DNA from: Corallochytrium limacisporum
Lineage: Eukaryota; Opisthokonta
Direction: 5' to 3'
Length of the DNA: 32,334 nt
Assembly: GCA_002811645.1 (NCBI GenBank)
Contig: PDIP01000016.1
Location: forward strand, 1 to 32,334
This document shows, in pieces, positions 1-7,616 of the stretch. The notes under the pieces are model-generated. The model made no database searches and was not told the DNA's origin. It worked only from the letters and a program-made list of their open reading frames with translations. Position numbers and translations under genes: made by a program. The first letter of the stretch is position 1; every line of letters begins with the position of its first letter.

Positions 1-2
1 GG

Positions 3-1451
3 GTGGTGGTCGCCCTACTGGCAGTATGTACTGCGTGGTTTATCTACACATTCACTCCTAGAAGGCTACCGGGAATCCCCGGTCCCAAGCCAGAGTTCTT
101 CTTTGGAAACGTGCGTACTCTTTGGCAATGGGGCAGTCGTCGTCAGATATTCCTTTTATTCAATAAGTGGAGCGAGGAGTACGGAGACATCATGACATTC
201 CAGCCTCTTTTCAACCGTAACGCCACCGTTGTGCGGGATCCGGTAGTTGTTCGGGAAGTGCTAAAGAACGTCGCTGGCGATGGCGTCGTGCTGCGTAGTC
301 CGACTTTGAAGCGCGGGTTCGCATATCTGGCCAAGGGTCTGCTCGTGCTTGAGGGTGATGAATGGCGTCGCCACCGTCATTTAGTCCTACCCGCCTTCAA
401 CACTGCCCGCCTTCGCCCCGTAGCTGAGATCACCTACGAGGTGTGTGTCTCTATGGGTGAACGCTGGCGGCGTCTTGGCAAGGACGCTCCTATAAATATG
501 CATGCTGAACTTAATAAGATGGCAATGCAGGTCCTATTGAAGGCTGTGTTTAGTCTAGACTATGATATTGTGAACAATCCAGACGTCAAGCTCCGAGATG
601 CTATGGCGCGTAACTCTACAGCTGTGGGCCGCCGCAGTGCTTTGCCTAAGTGGACACACCGCTTCCTCGACGACAACAAGCAGTTTGACGATGATAGAGA
701 GTACGTCAACGGTTTCATCACCAACCTGATCCGCGAGAGACAGGCCACAAACGAACGCTCCGACCGCGACGTTCTTGCTCTACTCATCAACCAAGCTATG
801 GAAGGCAAGATCACCGAAGACGAAATGGTTCATGAGACGGTCATGTTTTTCAAGGCTGGCCACGAGACAACCGCCACCGCGCTTACATGGGTGATGTTCC
901 GCCTAAGCCAGGACAAAGAACTAACTCGTAAGTTGCGTGAAGAGGTCCTTCAAGTTGCTGGCAGCGCAGAGAAGACAGTCACTTACGACGAACTGCCGAA
1001 GCTGGAGCTGCTCGATGCAGTCATCAAGGAGACTCTTCGTCTGCATCCTGTCGCCCCGGTGACCTCCAGAGAGCTTCTGCAGGACATCAAGTGCCCGAAT
1101 GGCATGGTTATTCCGGCCGGTGCCACCGTTGTGTGCAACTTCTACGGTCTCAATCGCCATCCAAAGTATTGGAAGGACCCTGAGGAATTCAAACCCGAAC
1201 GCTGGATGCAGCCTAACTTTACACCGGTGCCTGGCACCTTCTTGCCATTTGGCAGTGGACCGCAGAGCTGTATTGGCGAGCGTCTGGCCCGCACGGAGAT
1301 GAAGGCAGCTCTGGCGTCCCTGGTACGAGAATTCGACTTTGAACTGGACGCCCAGCCAGAGAAGCTACTAGCTAATGCTGTCCATGCCATCACATTGGGA
1401 CTAAAGAAAGGATGCCCCGTGCGTGTCATTCCTGTTGACCAAGTAGCGTGA
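3..1451 (+). CDS. Cytochrome P450, 5'-truncated by the window
   Basis: Heme-thiolate monooxygenase, probably anchored in the ER by the hydrophobic N-terminal stretch (VVALLAVCTAWFIY) followed by the proline hinge LPGIPGPKP. Landmarks in order: I-helix AGHETTA around residue 285, K-helix ETLR (ExxR) followed by LHPVAP, FKPERW, and the heme loop FGSGPQSCIG at 1248-1277 with the thiolate Cys at 1269-1271. The heme loop normally reads FxxGxRxCxG; here the Arg position is Gln (CAG, 1263-1265). The frame is open to the left edge and has no ATG, so the true start lies upstream. The 482 visible residues are close to full microsomal length, so little is missing. It looks like a CYP3/CYP4-type enzyme, but the substrate cannot be read from sequence. 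The TGA stop at 1449-1451 is followed 42 bp later by AATAAA. Confidence 0.95.
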   Translation: MVVALLAVCTAWFIYTFTPRRLPGIPGPKPEFFFGNVRTLWQWGSRRQIFLLFNKWSEEYGDIMTFQPLFNRNATVVRDPVVVREVLKNVAGDGVVLRSPTLKRGFAYLAKGLLVLEGDEWRRHRHLVLPAFNTARLRPVAEITYEVCVSMGERWRRLGKDAPINMHAELNKMAMQVLLKAVFSLDYDIVNNPDVKLRDAMARNSTAVGRRSALPKWTHRFLDDNKQFDDDREYVNGFITNLIRERQATNERSDRDVLALLINQAMEGKITEDEMVHETVMFFKAGHETTATALTWVMFRLSQDKELTRKLREEVLQVAGSAEKTVTYDELPKLELLDAVIKETLRLHPVAPVTSRELLQDIKCPNGMVIPAGATVVCNFYGLNRHPKYWKDPEEFKPERWMQPNFTPVPGTFLPFGSGPQSCIGERLARTEMKAALASLVREFDFELDAQPEKLLANAVHAITLGLKKGCPVRVIPVDQVA

Positions 1452-1493
1452 AAGATAGTGGATGTACTATGTAACCATAACTTAAACTTTTCC

Positions 1494-1499
1494 AATAAA
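1494..1499 (+). terminator. Poly(A) signal of the P450 gene
   Basis: AATAAA lies 42 bp after the P450 stop, in an A/T-rich stretch. An identical second copy lies at 1720-1725 in the duplicated flank. Position and sequence match a canonical eukaryotic polyadenylation signal. Use of either copy is an inference. Confidence 0.6.
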
Positions 1500-1552
1500 A
1501 CATATTATATTTGGTACCGTTCGGGGTTCCACCCGATGACACAGCCTCAACG

Positions 1553-1648
1553 ACATCGTCATCAACCCGTATCGTCATCAACCCGTATCGTCATCAACCC
1601 GTATCGTCATCAACCCGTATCGTCATCAACCCGTATCGTCATCAACCC
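1553..1648 (+). repeat. 16-bp minisatellite, 6 units
   Basis: One unit ACATCGTCATCAACCC is followed by five perfect units GTATCGTCATCAACCC. The duplicated flank carries only two units at 1779-1810. This pattern is typical of slippage or unequal exchange. Confidence 0.95.
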
Positions 1649-1860
1649 CTCACCCGTCCCTCACGCCGTCTTGTTGCGGTCCCCTCCCTGTCAGCCCGAA
1701 CCATAACTTAAACTTTTCCAATAAAACGTATTATATTTGGTACCGTTCGGGGTTCCACCCGATGACACAGCCTCAACGACATCGTCATCAACCCGTATCG
1801 TCATCAACCCCTCACCCGTCCCTCACGCCGTCTTGTTGCGGTCCCCTCCCTGTCAGCCCG

Positions 1861-2135
1861 ACCTCTCCAACCTCCCCTTCCTCTTGACGCTGTGTCCTAC
1901 GCCCGTTGTTGTGACTCCCGTTCCCTCCCGGACCCCGAGTACCGGCCGGCATCCCGTTCGGACCTTCATATCCGGCACTGTTGGTGCACTAGGGTACTTG
2001 AACTATTGGAAGAAATTCAATATAACCAAGAGTGGAAGAACGGTAACGACTTTCATATGGGACAGACGGACAGACAGACAGACAGTGAAGAGAAACAATA
2101 GTTTTAAGGAAGATCCATAGGCAAAATTCGAAACA
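1861..2135. other. Intergenic region with GACA microsatellite
   Basis: The stretch between the duplicated P450 flank and the next gene holds no convincing gene. It begins pyrimidine-rich and contains a (GACA)n tract at about 2061-2085, roughly 105 bp upstream of the next gene's start. It presumably includes that gene's promoter and leader, but no clear TATA element is visible. Confidence 0.5.
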
Positions 2136-2171
2136 ATGAATATGTTGTTTGCGGAGGTTGAGAAAGAATAA
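2136..2171 (+). promoter_or_regulatory. Candidate upstream ORF, 11 codons
   Basis: An ATG in the context AAACAATGA opens a short frame (MNMLFAEVEKE, then TAA) that ends 19 nt before the main ATG at 2191. The main ATG has nearly the same context (AAACAATGAC). If the transcript starts upstream of 2136, this would act as a uORF dampening translation of the phosphatase-like protein. The transcript start is unknown. Confidence 0.35.
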
Positions 2172-2190
2172 GACTGTACACAGAAAAACA

Positions 2191-3108
2191 ATGACAGATC
2201 AGGTCACTGTGCCAAAATGCAGCAGCCTAGACGATTACATTGTGCTTGCACGGTTTGAAGCAGGCTGTGCTGTACTTCTCACACCCGATCTACGGTCAGT
2301 CGATGTTCCGCGGATGATGGTCCCAATGGACCTGGAACCAGGTTCCATCGTCAAAACTATTGTTCGACCGCGACAGGACTTGGAAGAAGCCGAGCACAAA
2401 GAATTTCTGCTTACCCAAGACGAAATTCTGCGCAAGGCAGAGAAAGAGTTCATGGACACTCGGGAGCGCAAGAGACCCAGTGTAATGACCGAAGTAATTC
2501 CTGCAGTGCTGTACATTACGAACCTGAAGGGATCGAACCGTTGGGGCATTGAATTTCCACGTTACAACATCCGGCAGTTGATTAGTTTTGGCAAGAAGAC
2601 CCCAAACATTGACGTGCCGGAGTGCGCAGAGACGGTCTTCCACCACGAGGCTGAGGACACAAGCAGCTGTGACATATACCATCTGCTGAAGCCGGTCGCA
2701 GACGCAATCGCGGCAGCATCAGAGAAGAATGAAGCGACCGTTCTGGTCTGTTCGGAACTGACTTCGGTGCCTATTTGCTTCTGCATGGCTTATCTGATGA
2801 GCTACAGGAATATGCGACTGCCCGATGCTTTCAAGTTTATGACCAAGGTCAATTCTTCTGCGGAGCCAAATTTTGGTTTCATGACCCAACTAACTCGTTA
2901 CGCCAAGAGCGAATTCAAGCACGAGGAACGGGAGTTTTTGGCAGACTATGCTCTGGACATTCTCAAGGGATGGGATGTCACCAAGGAGGACATGTTGCAG
3001 GCGTTGACAGACAACAGGGATGACCTGCAACTGGCAATCCACCAGCTCATGACTGGAGAGAAACCTGGGCTTGCCACAGCCGATGGGGGGCCAGAACCGG
3101 AAAACTAA
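2191..3108 (+). CDS. STYX-like pseudophosphatase with C-terminal UBA-like domain
   Basis: A 305-residue protein with three parts. Residues about 15-60 form a small beta-rich segment (VLARFEAGCAVLL...RMMVPMDLEPGS) that reads like a DUF3006-type barrel. Residues about 100-245 follow the dual-specificity phosphatase fold: VLYITNLKG, an EDTSSCDIYHLL segment with the general-acid Asp position, VLVCSELTSV and FCMAYLMSYRNM. The P-loop should be HCx5R. Here the His is absent, the Gly is lost, and the Arg position is Val193, so phosphate binding and catalysis should be lost. Residues about 252-288 (ALDILKGWDVTKEDMLQAL...AIHQLMTG) look like a UBA/CUE ubiquitin-binding helix bundle. I start it at the ATG at 2191; the frame is open upstream but has no earlier ATG. 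A likely role is a non-catalytic adaptor, as for STYX; this is inferred. Confidence 0.75.
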   Translation: MTDQVTVPKCSSLDDYIVLARFEAGCAVLLTPDLRSVDVPRMMVPMDLEPGSIVKTIVRPRQDLEEAEHKEFLLTQDEILRKAEKEFMDTRERKRPSVMTEVIPAVLYITNLKGSNRWGIEFPRYNIRQLISFGKKTPNIDVPECAETVFHHEAEDTSSCDIYHLLKPVADAIAAASEKNEATVLVCSELTSVPICFCMAYLMSYRNMRLPDAFKFMTKVNSSAEPNFGFMTQLTRYAKSEFKHEEREFLADYALDILKGWDVTKEDMLQALTDNRDDLQLAIHQLMTGEKPGLATADGGPEPEN

Positions 3109-3179
3109 ACAATTCATCATCATGACGACAAATGCGCATGTACGAAAATTGCGATTACACATATATACATCATACTTTG

Positions 3180-5501
3180 TCAACCCTTTGCAGTGCGTAT
3201 CGTGCGATATGCCCACGAAATGTCGGCGAACTTGGCGTGCAGATCGGTTTTGTGATCTTTCGAGGCATCCGCGTACCGGTCCGGATGCCATAGTTTCGCC
3301 AACTGACGATACCGAGCGACAACTGCGCGTTCGTTGCTATCCCTGGGGAGATTGAGAATGTGAAAGGCGCGGGAGACTTTGTCTCCTGTCACGCTAAATT
3401 GACGGTGTTCCGGCGGTGATCGTCGGCGCCGGTGGTGCTGGTCCTTTTGCGGAGTGAAGGCGTAGCGCCAACTTGGTCTTCCCTTCTTTCTGGGCCGCTG
3501 TTTCTCCCGAAGACCCTCACGATTCAGACCTTCCTTATTCACGGCTTCCTCGGTAGATTTATGGAAATTCTGGACGTGATGTTCCAGCAGGACATTTGAG
3601 CGAAAGCGACGACTGCACCAGGAGATTTTGCAGACAAAGGGTAGATTTCCACATTGCGCGATGTGGGCATTCAGTTGAGCTGTTGTGGCATACCACCGGC
3701 CGCATCCAGGGGTAGGACACTGCTTCGGTGTATCGAGTGTTGCGCTGTGCAACCGACAGTGGACAATGAGAGAGTAGAAATCGTAGAGCACGTTTTGACA
3801 AGAAGACTGACCGCAGCGGAACTGACCTTTGTGAGTTTTCATATGTTCGATCCACCTCTCACGACTGCCAGCAATCACGGCACATTCTGGAAAGGCACAG
3901 GGATGATTTCTCCATCGACTCTCCTCCGTTGTGTAGAGTCGTGTATGAAACCCGTATTTTTGGCGCCGCTTGGGATCATAAAGACCTTTTTTCCTTACTT
4001 TCAAATTGGCCGCAATTTTGGCAATTCCTTCCTCATAAATGTGGTCGCCGACCACGTGATTGAAAAGACCGAGAGGTGTTGAACTAAATAGACACATGAC
4101 GCTGGTAATGTCCGCTTTAGCCCACTGACAGTCCAATTCCTGATCCCCAATGCGGCCATCGTCCTGTTCCGCATTCTGACCCTTTTCTTTTTCATCTGAG
4201 TGATGCTCCTGAAGGCCAAGCATGTGTGATTCCCCAACATGCCATGCAAGAGATCCCAGGGCGCTAAAGGCTCTTTTGCACTCGCTCCACCGACACTCAA
4301 ATGTTGGGCCCTTCATTTGATCGATCTTGGTTATGTATCTTGCCCGCATGTTGAGGTCAATATCATCGTCTTGGACGTGTGCAGACATCATATATTCCAA
4401 GGGAGTCGTTACCTCGCCGGTGGCAGCAAAGATATTATCAATTCCGGCTGTTGCTGCAGTGAGGGTGACTCGCTCACCTTTGGTGCCGCCAAAGATCGTG
4501 GCCATCCGAGTGTACCTCGATGCATCCCAAAGTGAGACATCTCCGGCTTCCACGGCAATGAGAATCCGATTCAATTTCTCCTGGAAGAGAATGGTCAGTA
4601 CTGGTGAAGAACCAGCTTCAAATTTTGCAAGCTCCGCACCGTCTGACAGAGCATGAACCATCACTTTCCCATCGACAGCCCCGCTATACAGTAGACCATG
4701 CTTAATGACCAAATACGAAATGTCGCTTGTATGCCCAAGATATCCGGTGGACTGCTTTCCCGAGTAAATGGATCGTGAGGTGATTTTCCCACCCATGTGA
4801 CCAACAACAACCCGGACTCCTTGCGGCACCATTGCCGTGACTGGGGTCTCGCAAACCAAAGTTTGTTGTCCTTTTCGCAAGTCGCCTGTGACTGTCACAT
4901 CAAAAAAGGTAATAGTTCTATCACACAATACAGCCAAGCCCATTGCAAGAGACACCATGCTCAAGCAGGGTTCAGACATATCAAGAGCCAGCGTAAACTT
5001 CTCACTGCCATCGACAGCATTCCACACCTTTACCCGGCCCCGGAGATCGCACGTGAAGAAAAGCTCCGGTCGAGTGACCAACGTTGTAATGGCCACAATG
5101 GCATCGTTTGTGCTTCCCGGCAGAGAGTAACGTATCCGCATGGTTTCACCATCCATGGCAATGATCCCACCCGTTCCAGTCCCAGCGTATACGAGTGTAA
5201 AGAGCGACGTGAGGCATGTGATGTCAACGAGTGGCGTGAACTCCTTGCTTTGAGAGTTGCAGACCAGATTCTCGCCGCCAGCGGCAAGATGGGCATTAAT
5301 CACCTGCTGATAGACGGCTGATTCCTTAACGGTACCATCATCACCAAACTCATCAACTGACTCAAAACTATCAGTGCTGGCACTGTTCTGTCGTTTTCGC
5401 TGATTCGCAGTGGACCTGCCGTTGTCGACAAGTTCACCCTCCTCGTCAGATACCAGGTCAATCGTCGCTGGCTCTTCACGAGGATTGTTCCCAGAGCTCA
5501 T
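3180..5501 (-). CDS. WD40 / six C2H2 zinc finger / J-domain fusion protein
   Basis: One uninterrupted 773-residue frame with an unusual domain order. Residues 13-21 (TIDLVSDEE) match a SUMO-interacting motif. Residues about 90-370 contain WD40-like blades (RGRVKVWNAVDG, DGKVMVHALSDG, AGDVSLWDASR). Six zinc fingers follow: C403/C408/H421/H426; an atypical one at C458/C470/H482/H487; C535/C540/H553/H557; C563/C568/H581/H585; C595/C600/H613/C617 (a C2HC variant); and C624/C629/H642/H647. Most use the CX4C spacing of Gli/TFIIIA-type fingers. After a basic linker (671-700, RKKGRP and RRRRS) comes a J domain at about 707-772 with HPD at 739-741, the Hsp70-stimulating signature. A nuclear, nucleic-acid-bound Hsp70 co-chaperone is a reasonable inference, but no named family is recognised. 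The ATG at 5499-5501 is the only plausible start. The gene ends 71 bp from the convergent pseudophosphatase gene. Confidence 0.85.
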   Translation of the reverse strand: MSSGNNPREEPATIDLVSDEEGELVDNGRSTANQRKRQNSASTDSFESVDEFGDDGTVKESAVYQQVINAHLAAGGENLVCNSQSKEFTPLVDITCLTSLFTLVYAGTGTGGIIAMDGETMRIRYSLPGSTNDAIVAITTLVTRPELFFTCDLRGRVKVWNAVDGSEKFTLALDMSEPCLSMVSLAMGLAVLCDRTITFFDVTVTGDLRKGQQTLVCETPVTAMVPQGVRVVVGHMGGKITSRSIYSGKQSTGYLGHTSDISYLVIKHGLLYSGAVDGKVMVHALSDGAELAKFEAGSSPVLTILFQEKLNRILIAVEAGDVSLWDASRYTRMATIFGGTKGERVTLTAATAGIDNIFAATGEVTTPLEYMMSAHVQDDDIDLNMRARYITKIDQMKGPTFECRWSECKRAFSALGSLAWHVGESHMLGLQEHHSDEKEKGQNAEQDDGRIGDQELDCQWAKADITSVMCLFSSTPLGLFNHVVGDHIYEEGIAKIAANLKVRKKGLYDPKRRQKYGFHTRLYTTEESRWRNHPCAFPECAVIAGSRERWIEHMKTHKGQFRCGQSSCQNVLYDFYSLIVHCRLHSATLDTPKQCPTPGCGRWYATTAQLNAHIAQCGNLPFVCKISWCSRRFRSNVLLEHHVQNFHKSTEEAVNKEGLNREGLREKQRPRKKGRPSWRYAFTPQKDQHHRRRRSPPEHRQFSVTGDKVSRAFHILNLPRDSNERAVVARYRQLAKLWHPDRYADASKDHKTDLHAKFADISWAYRTIRTAKG

Positions 5502-5889
5502 AGTTATTTGTTTTCTATAGGCAATACATAGTCACTTTAAACTTGTGAACACCTGGAGGATATGTATATCCTGCCCAGTGACAGTATGTCCATGTCTACC
5601 AACGTGCCCGTGCATTCGATTCTCACTGTACAGCGTCACATGATCAAGAAGTGCGTGTATGATCTGCACTACATACTCATGATTCACTGCGCGAGGGGGT
5701 TATTTTCCTTTTTTACCCTGCGCTCGGACAGGAACGCTATTAGACTATCATGGTACCACGTACAGCACGATGGACGGGGGGCAAAGAGGCACACGGACCC
5801 ACACTGGAGCCCAAGGTAGACACTGCTGCGGATCTCCAAGCGGGTGGGTCCAATTACTTACTGCCCCGCCCCGCCGCCCAACCGCTTCC

Positions 5890-5907
5890 CCGGGGGAGGA
5901 CCCCCGG
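5890..5907. other. Perfect GC hairpin
   Basis: CCGGGGG, loop AGGA, CCCCCGG: a 7-bp perfect stem with a 4-nt loop. It is one of many C-run/G-run palindromes in the non-coding parts of this window. Confidence 0.7.
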
Positions 5908-6153
5908 TGCTCGGACCTGAGAGATTTTCTGAATGTTCGCGAGTGGGTCAGCAAAGGCTCACCATCTCCGGGTTGGGGGAGGAATCCGCCAGTCTGTACT
6001 GGTCAGTGTCTTTCGGACTCAACGGTTTGACGGAATCTCGTAGTTTAGTGAACACTGCGACAGAAGCATGATTTCAATACAGTGATCGTAGAGCACGAGG
6101 TATTTAAAAATCTTTGCTATGAGAGTCACTACAACTTTCCAGTTCCCTCATAT

Positions 6154-6192
6154 GTGAAGAATTACTGTGAAGAATTAACGTGAAGAAATATT
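6154..6192 (+). repeat. 13-bp tandem triplet in the HIS3-like leader
   Basis: GTGAAGAATTA-type units start at 6154, 6167 and 6180, spaced exactly 13 bp apart, and end about 42 bp upstream of the ATG. They are either a leader repeat or clustered binding sites. No Gcn4-type TGACTCA site was found here. Confidence 0.7.
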
Positions 6193-6234
6193 AACTCGTG
6201 AGTTCGTTGAGTTTTGGTTTCCAGACTGTTCAGT

Positions 6235-6882
6235 ATGACCGCTAACGGAGATGCAAAAAAGCGCAAAGTCGCTGAGGACGGAGAAGTCGTTCGCATCTCG
6301 GAGACGATTAAGCGAGAGACCAAGGAAACGCAACTTACCTGTCAGGTGAACCTAGACGACAAAACGACCAAAGCCGATATAAGCACGGGTATAGGCTTTT
6401 TGGATCATATGTTAGAACAGTTGAGCAAGCATGGAAAATTCTATATTCATCTCCAATGCAAAGGAGACCTTCATGTGGACGATCACCACACCACCGAAGA
6501 TTGTGGTATTGCTCTCGGAGAAGCCTTCCGGAGTGCGCTAAAGGGCGTGCGCGGTGTTAAGCGCTTTGGCCATGGCTATGCACCCTTAGACGAGGCTCTG
6601 AGCCGGGTTGTCGTAGACCTTTCAGGACGGCCTTATGCAGACATCAACTTGGGACTTAAACGGGAGAAACTCGGCACCCTGAGCTGTGAAATGTTGACCC
6701 ATTTCCTGTACTCCTTTGCCATTGAAGGACGCATCACTCTGCACGTGGATGTGCTAAAGGGCACCAACGACCACCACCGGGCAGAGGCATCGTTCAAAGC
6801 ACTTGCTATTGCCATTCGAGAGGCCATCACTCGAACTGGTGACAACGACGCTCCGAGCACTAAGGGTATGTTGGCCATGTAG
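6235..6882 (+). CDS. HIS3: Imidazoleglycerol-phosphate dehydratase (histidine biosynthesis)
   Basis: Catalyses dehydration of imidazole glycerol phosphate to imidazole acetol phosphate, the sixth step of histidine synthesis. At 215 residues it has the length of the monofunctional fungal/plant enzyme and is not fused to a phosphatase. Diagnostic metal-binding motifs are present: GFLDHML (54-60), DDHHTTED (82-89), [23 protein letters not shown]-type core (111-133), [13 protein letters not shown] (164-176), [14 protein letters not shown] (178-191) and PSTKGML near the C-terminus. I take the ATG at 6235; the frame is open further upstream but has no earlier ATG. The extreme N-terminus carries AKKRKVAED, a classical nuclear-localisation-like basic patch. 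There is no transit peptide, so a cytosolic, fungal-like enzyme is expected. Confidence 0.97.
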   Translation: MTANGDAKKRKVAEDGEVVRISETIKRETKETQLTCQVNLDDKTTKADISTGIGFLDHMLEQLSKHGKFYIHLQCKGDLHVDDHHTTEDCGIALGEAFRSALKGVRGVKRFGHGYAPLDEALSRVVVDLSGRPYADINLGLKREKLGTLSCEMLTHFLYSFAIEGRITLHVDVLKGTNDHHRAEASFKALAIAIREAITRTGDNDAPSTKGMLAM

Positions 6883-7016
6883 CCACGTCATCTGCTCCAC
6901 TATTGACCATGTATCATTTTCTCTGCTTCATACATTGCATACCTACACAACCCACACGTCCAAATCTCGAATTCTAGTCTATTCAATTTTACTTGCACAG
7001 GGCCGGACATGGGACC
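6883..7016. other. Convergent spacer
   Basis: 134 bp between the stop codons of the dehydratase (+) and the coiled-coil gene (-). Both 3' UTRs must share this space. No AATAAA on either strand stands out. Confidence 0.5.
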
Positions 7017-7616
7017 CTATGTGTCCAACGGCGCGACCTTTGTCTTAAAGTCTAAGCTAAGTAGCTCCCGCAACAGTTTGTTTTCGGCCTCCAGCTGGTT
7101 CAATCGACTCACCTTGTCCGCGGCTTCCTCCTCGATGTCCCGCATGTTGGAGGCCACGACATTGACCAACTCTTGCATCTTCTCCTTCTCCTTGATGACC
7201 TCCTGTTCTAGCTTTTCGATAGTTTCACGCTCCCGTACGACTGACTTCTGAGCATTCTGTACACTCTCCGTTGCTGCGTTTTGCAACTGAGCGACCTGTG
7301 ATCTGTGCTTAGCCATAAGCATGTCCGTGACTATTTCATAGTCCCGAATGGTGTCCAATAATTCATAATTTTCTGCCAATAATCCATTTGCTACACGCTC
7401 TAGGTCTTCATGTGACAGTTCGTTCGTGCCCTTCAATGAGGCAGTCGGCTTGTTGCCCTTGGTCAGAGTGGTCACCCGCTTCTTCTCTGCCAAACTACTC
7501 TGAAGTTTAACTCGTTCTCTCAGCGACTGTAACCGCAGATTCAATTTCGTTGTCTGCAATTCTGTGTCACTCAAGGTCTTCGTGGTCAAGTCTATTGCCA
7601 TCACAAGCTGCTCCAT
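7017..7616 (-). CDS. SIKE/FGFR1OP2-family coiled-coil protein
   Basis: A 199-residue, almost entirely helical protein. Two blocks resemble the animal SIKE1/FGFR1OP2 family. Residues 79-112 read LLAENYELLDTIRDYE...LMAKHRSQVAQLQ, like the ENREL...LIMSKYRKQMLQL region. Residues 174-188 read QLEAENKLLRELLSL, like the LELENKELRELLS end. A heptad-rich segment at 128-158 lies between them. Family members are subunits of the STRIPAK phosphatase-kinase complex (PP2A/striatin). Length matches SIKE1 (about 200 residues). The true ATG at 7614-7616 starts the frame. It is convergent with the dehydratase gene and divergent from the small ORF at 7795, 178 bp away. Assignment is by remembered motif similarity; a generic coiled coil is the alternative. 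Confidence 0.7.
   Translation of the reverse strand: MEQLVMAIDLTTKTLSDTELQTTKLNLRLQSLRERVKLQSSLAEKKRVTTLTKGNKPTASLKGTNELSHEDLERVANGLLAENYELLDTIRDYEIVTDMLMAKHRSQVAQLQNAATESVQNAQKSVVRERETIEKLEQEVIKEKEKMQELVNVVASNMRDIEEEAADKVSRLNQLEAENKLLRELLSLDFKTKVAPLDT

Larger units (their letters stand above)
1473..1860 (+). repeat. Tandem duplication of the P450 3' flank
   Basis: The segment 1473-1698 (226 bp) is repeated directly at 1699-1860 (162 bp). Both copies begin with AACCATAACTTAAAC, carry AATAAA, then TTTGGTACCGTTCGGGG, then the CATCAACCC minisatellite, and end in CCCTGTCAGCCCGA. The copies are nearly identical (for example AACATATT versus AACGTATT). The 64-bp length difference is exactly four 16-bp minisatellite units. 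Confidence 0.95.
5502..6234. promoter_or_regulatory. Divergent intergenic region (WD40-J gene / HIS3-like gene)
   Basis: This 733-bp spacer separates two divergent start codons and should hold both promoters. Visible features are a perfect 7-bp GC hairpin at 5890-5907, a TATTTAAAAA stretch at about 6101-6110 that could serve as a TATA element for the plus gene, and a 13-bp triple repeat at 6154-6192. On the minus strand a GTAAGT donor-like site lies near 5855-5860, which could mark a 5'-UTR intron of the WD40-J gene. No convincing coding sequence is seen. Confidence 0.5.

Noticed and set aside
1553-1648. 16-bp repeats as a CRISPR array
   Set aside because: Units are contiguous without spacers; this is a minisatellite in a eukaryotic 3' flank.
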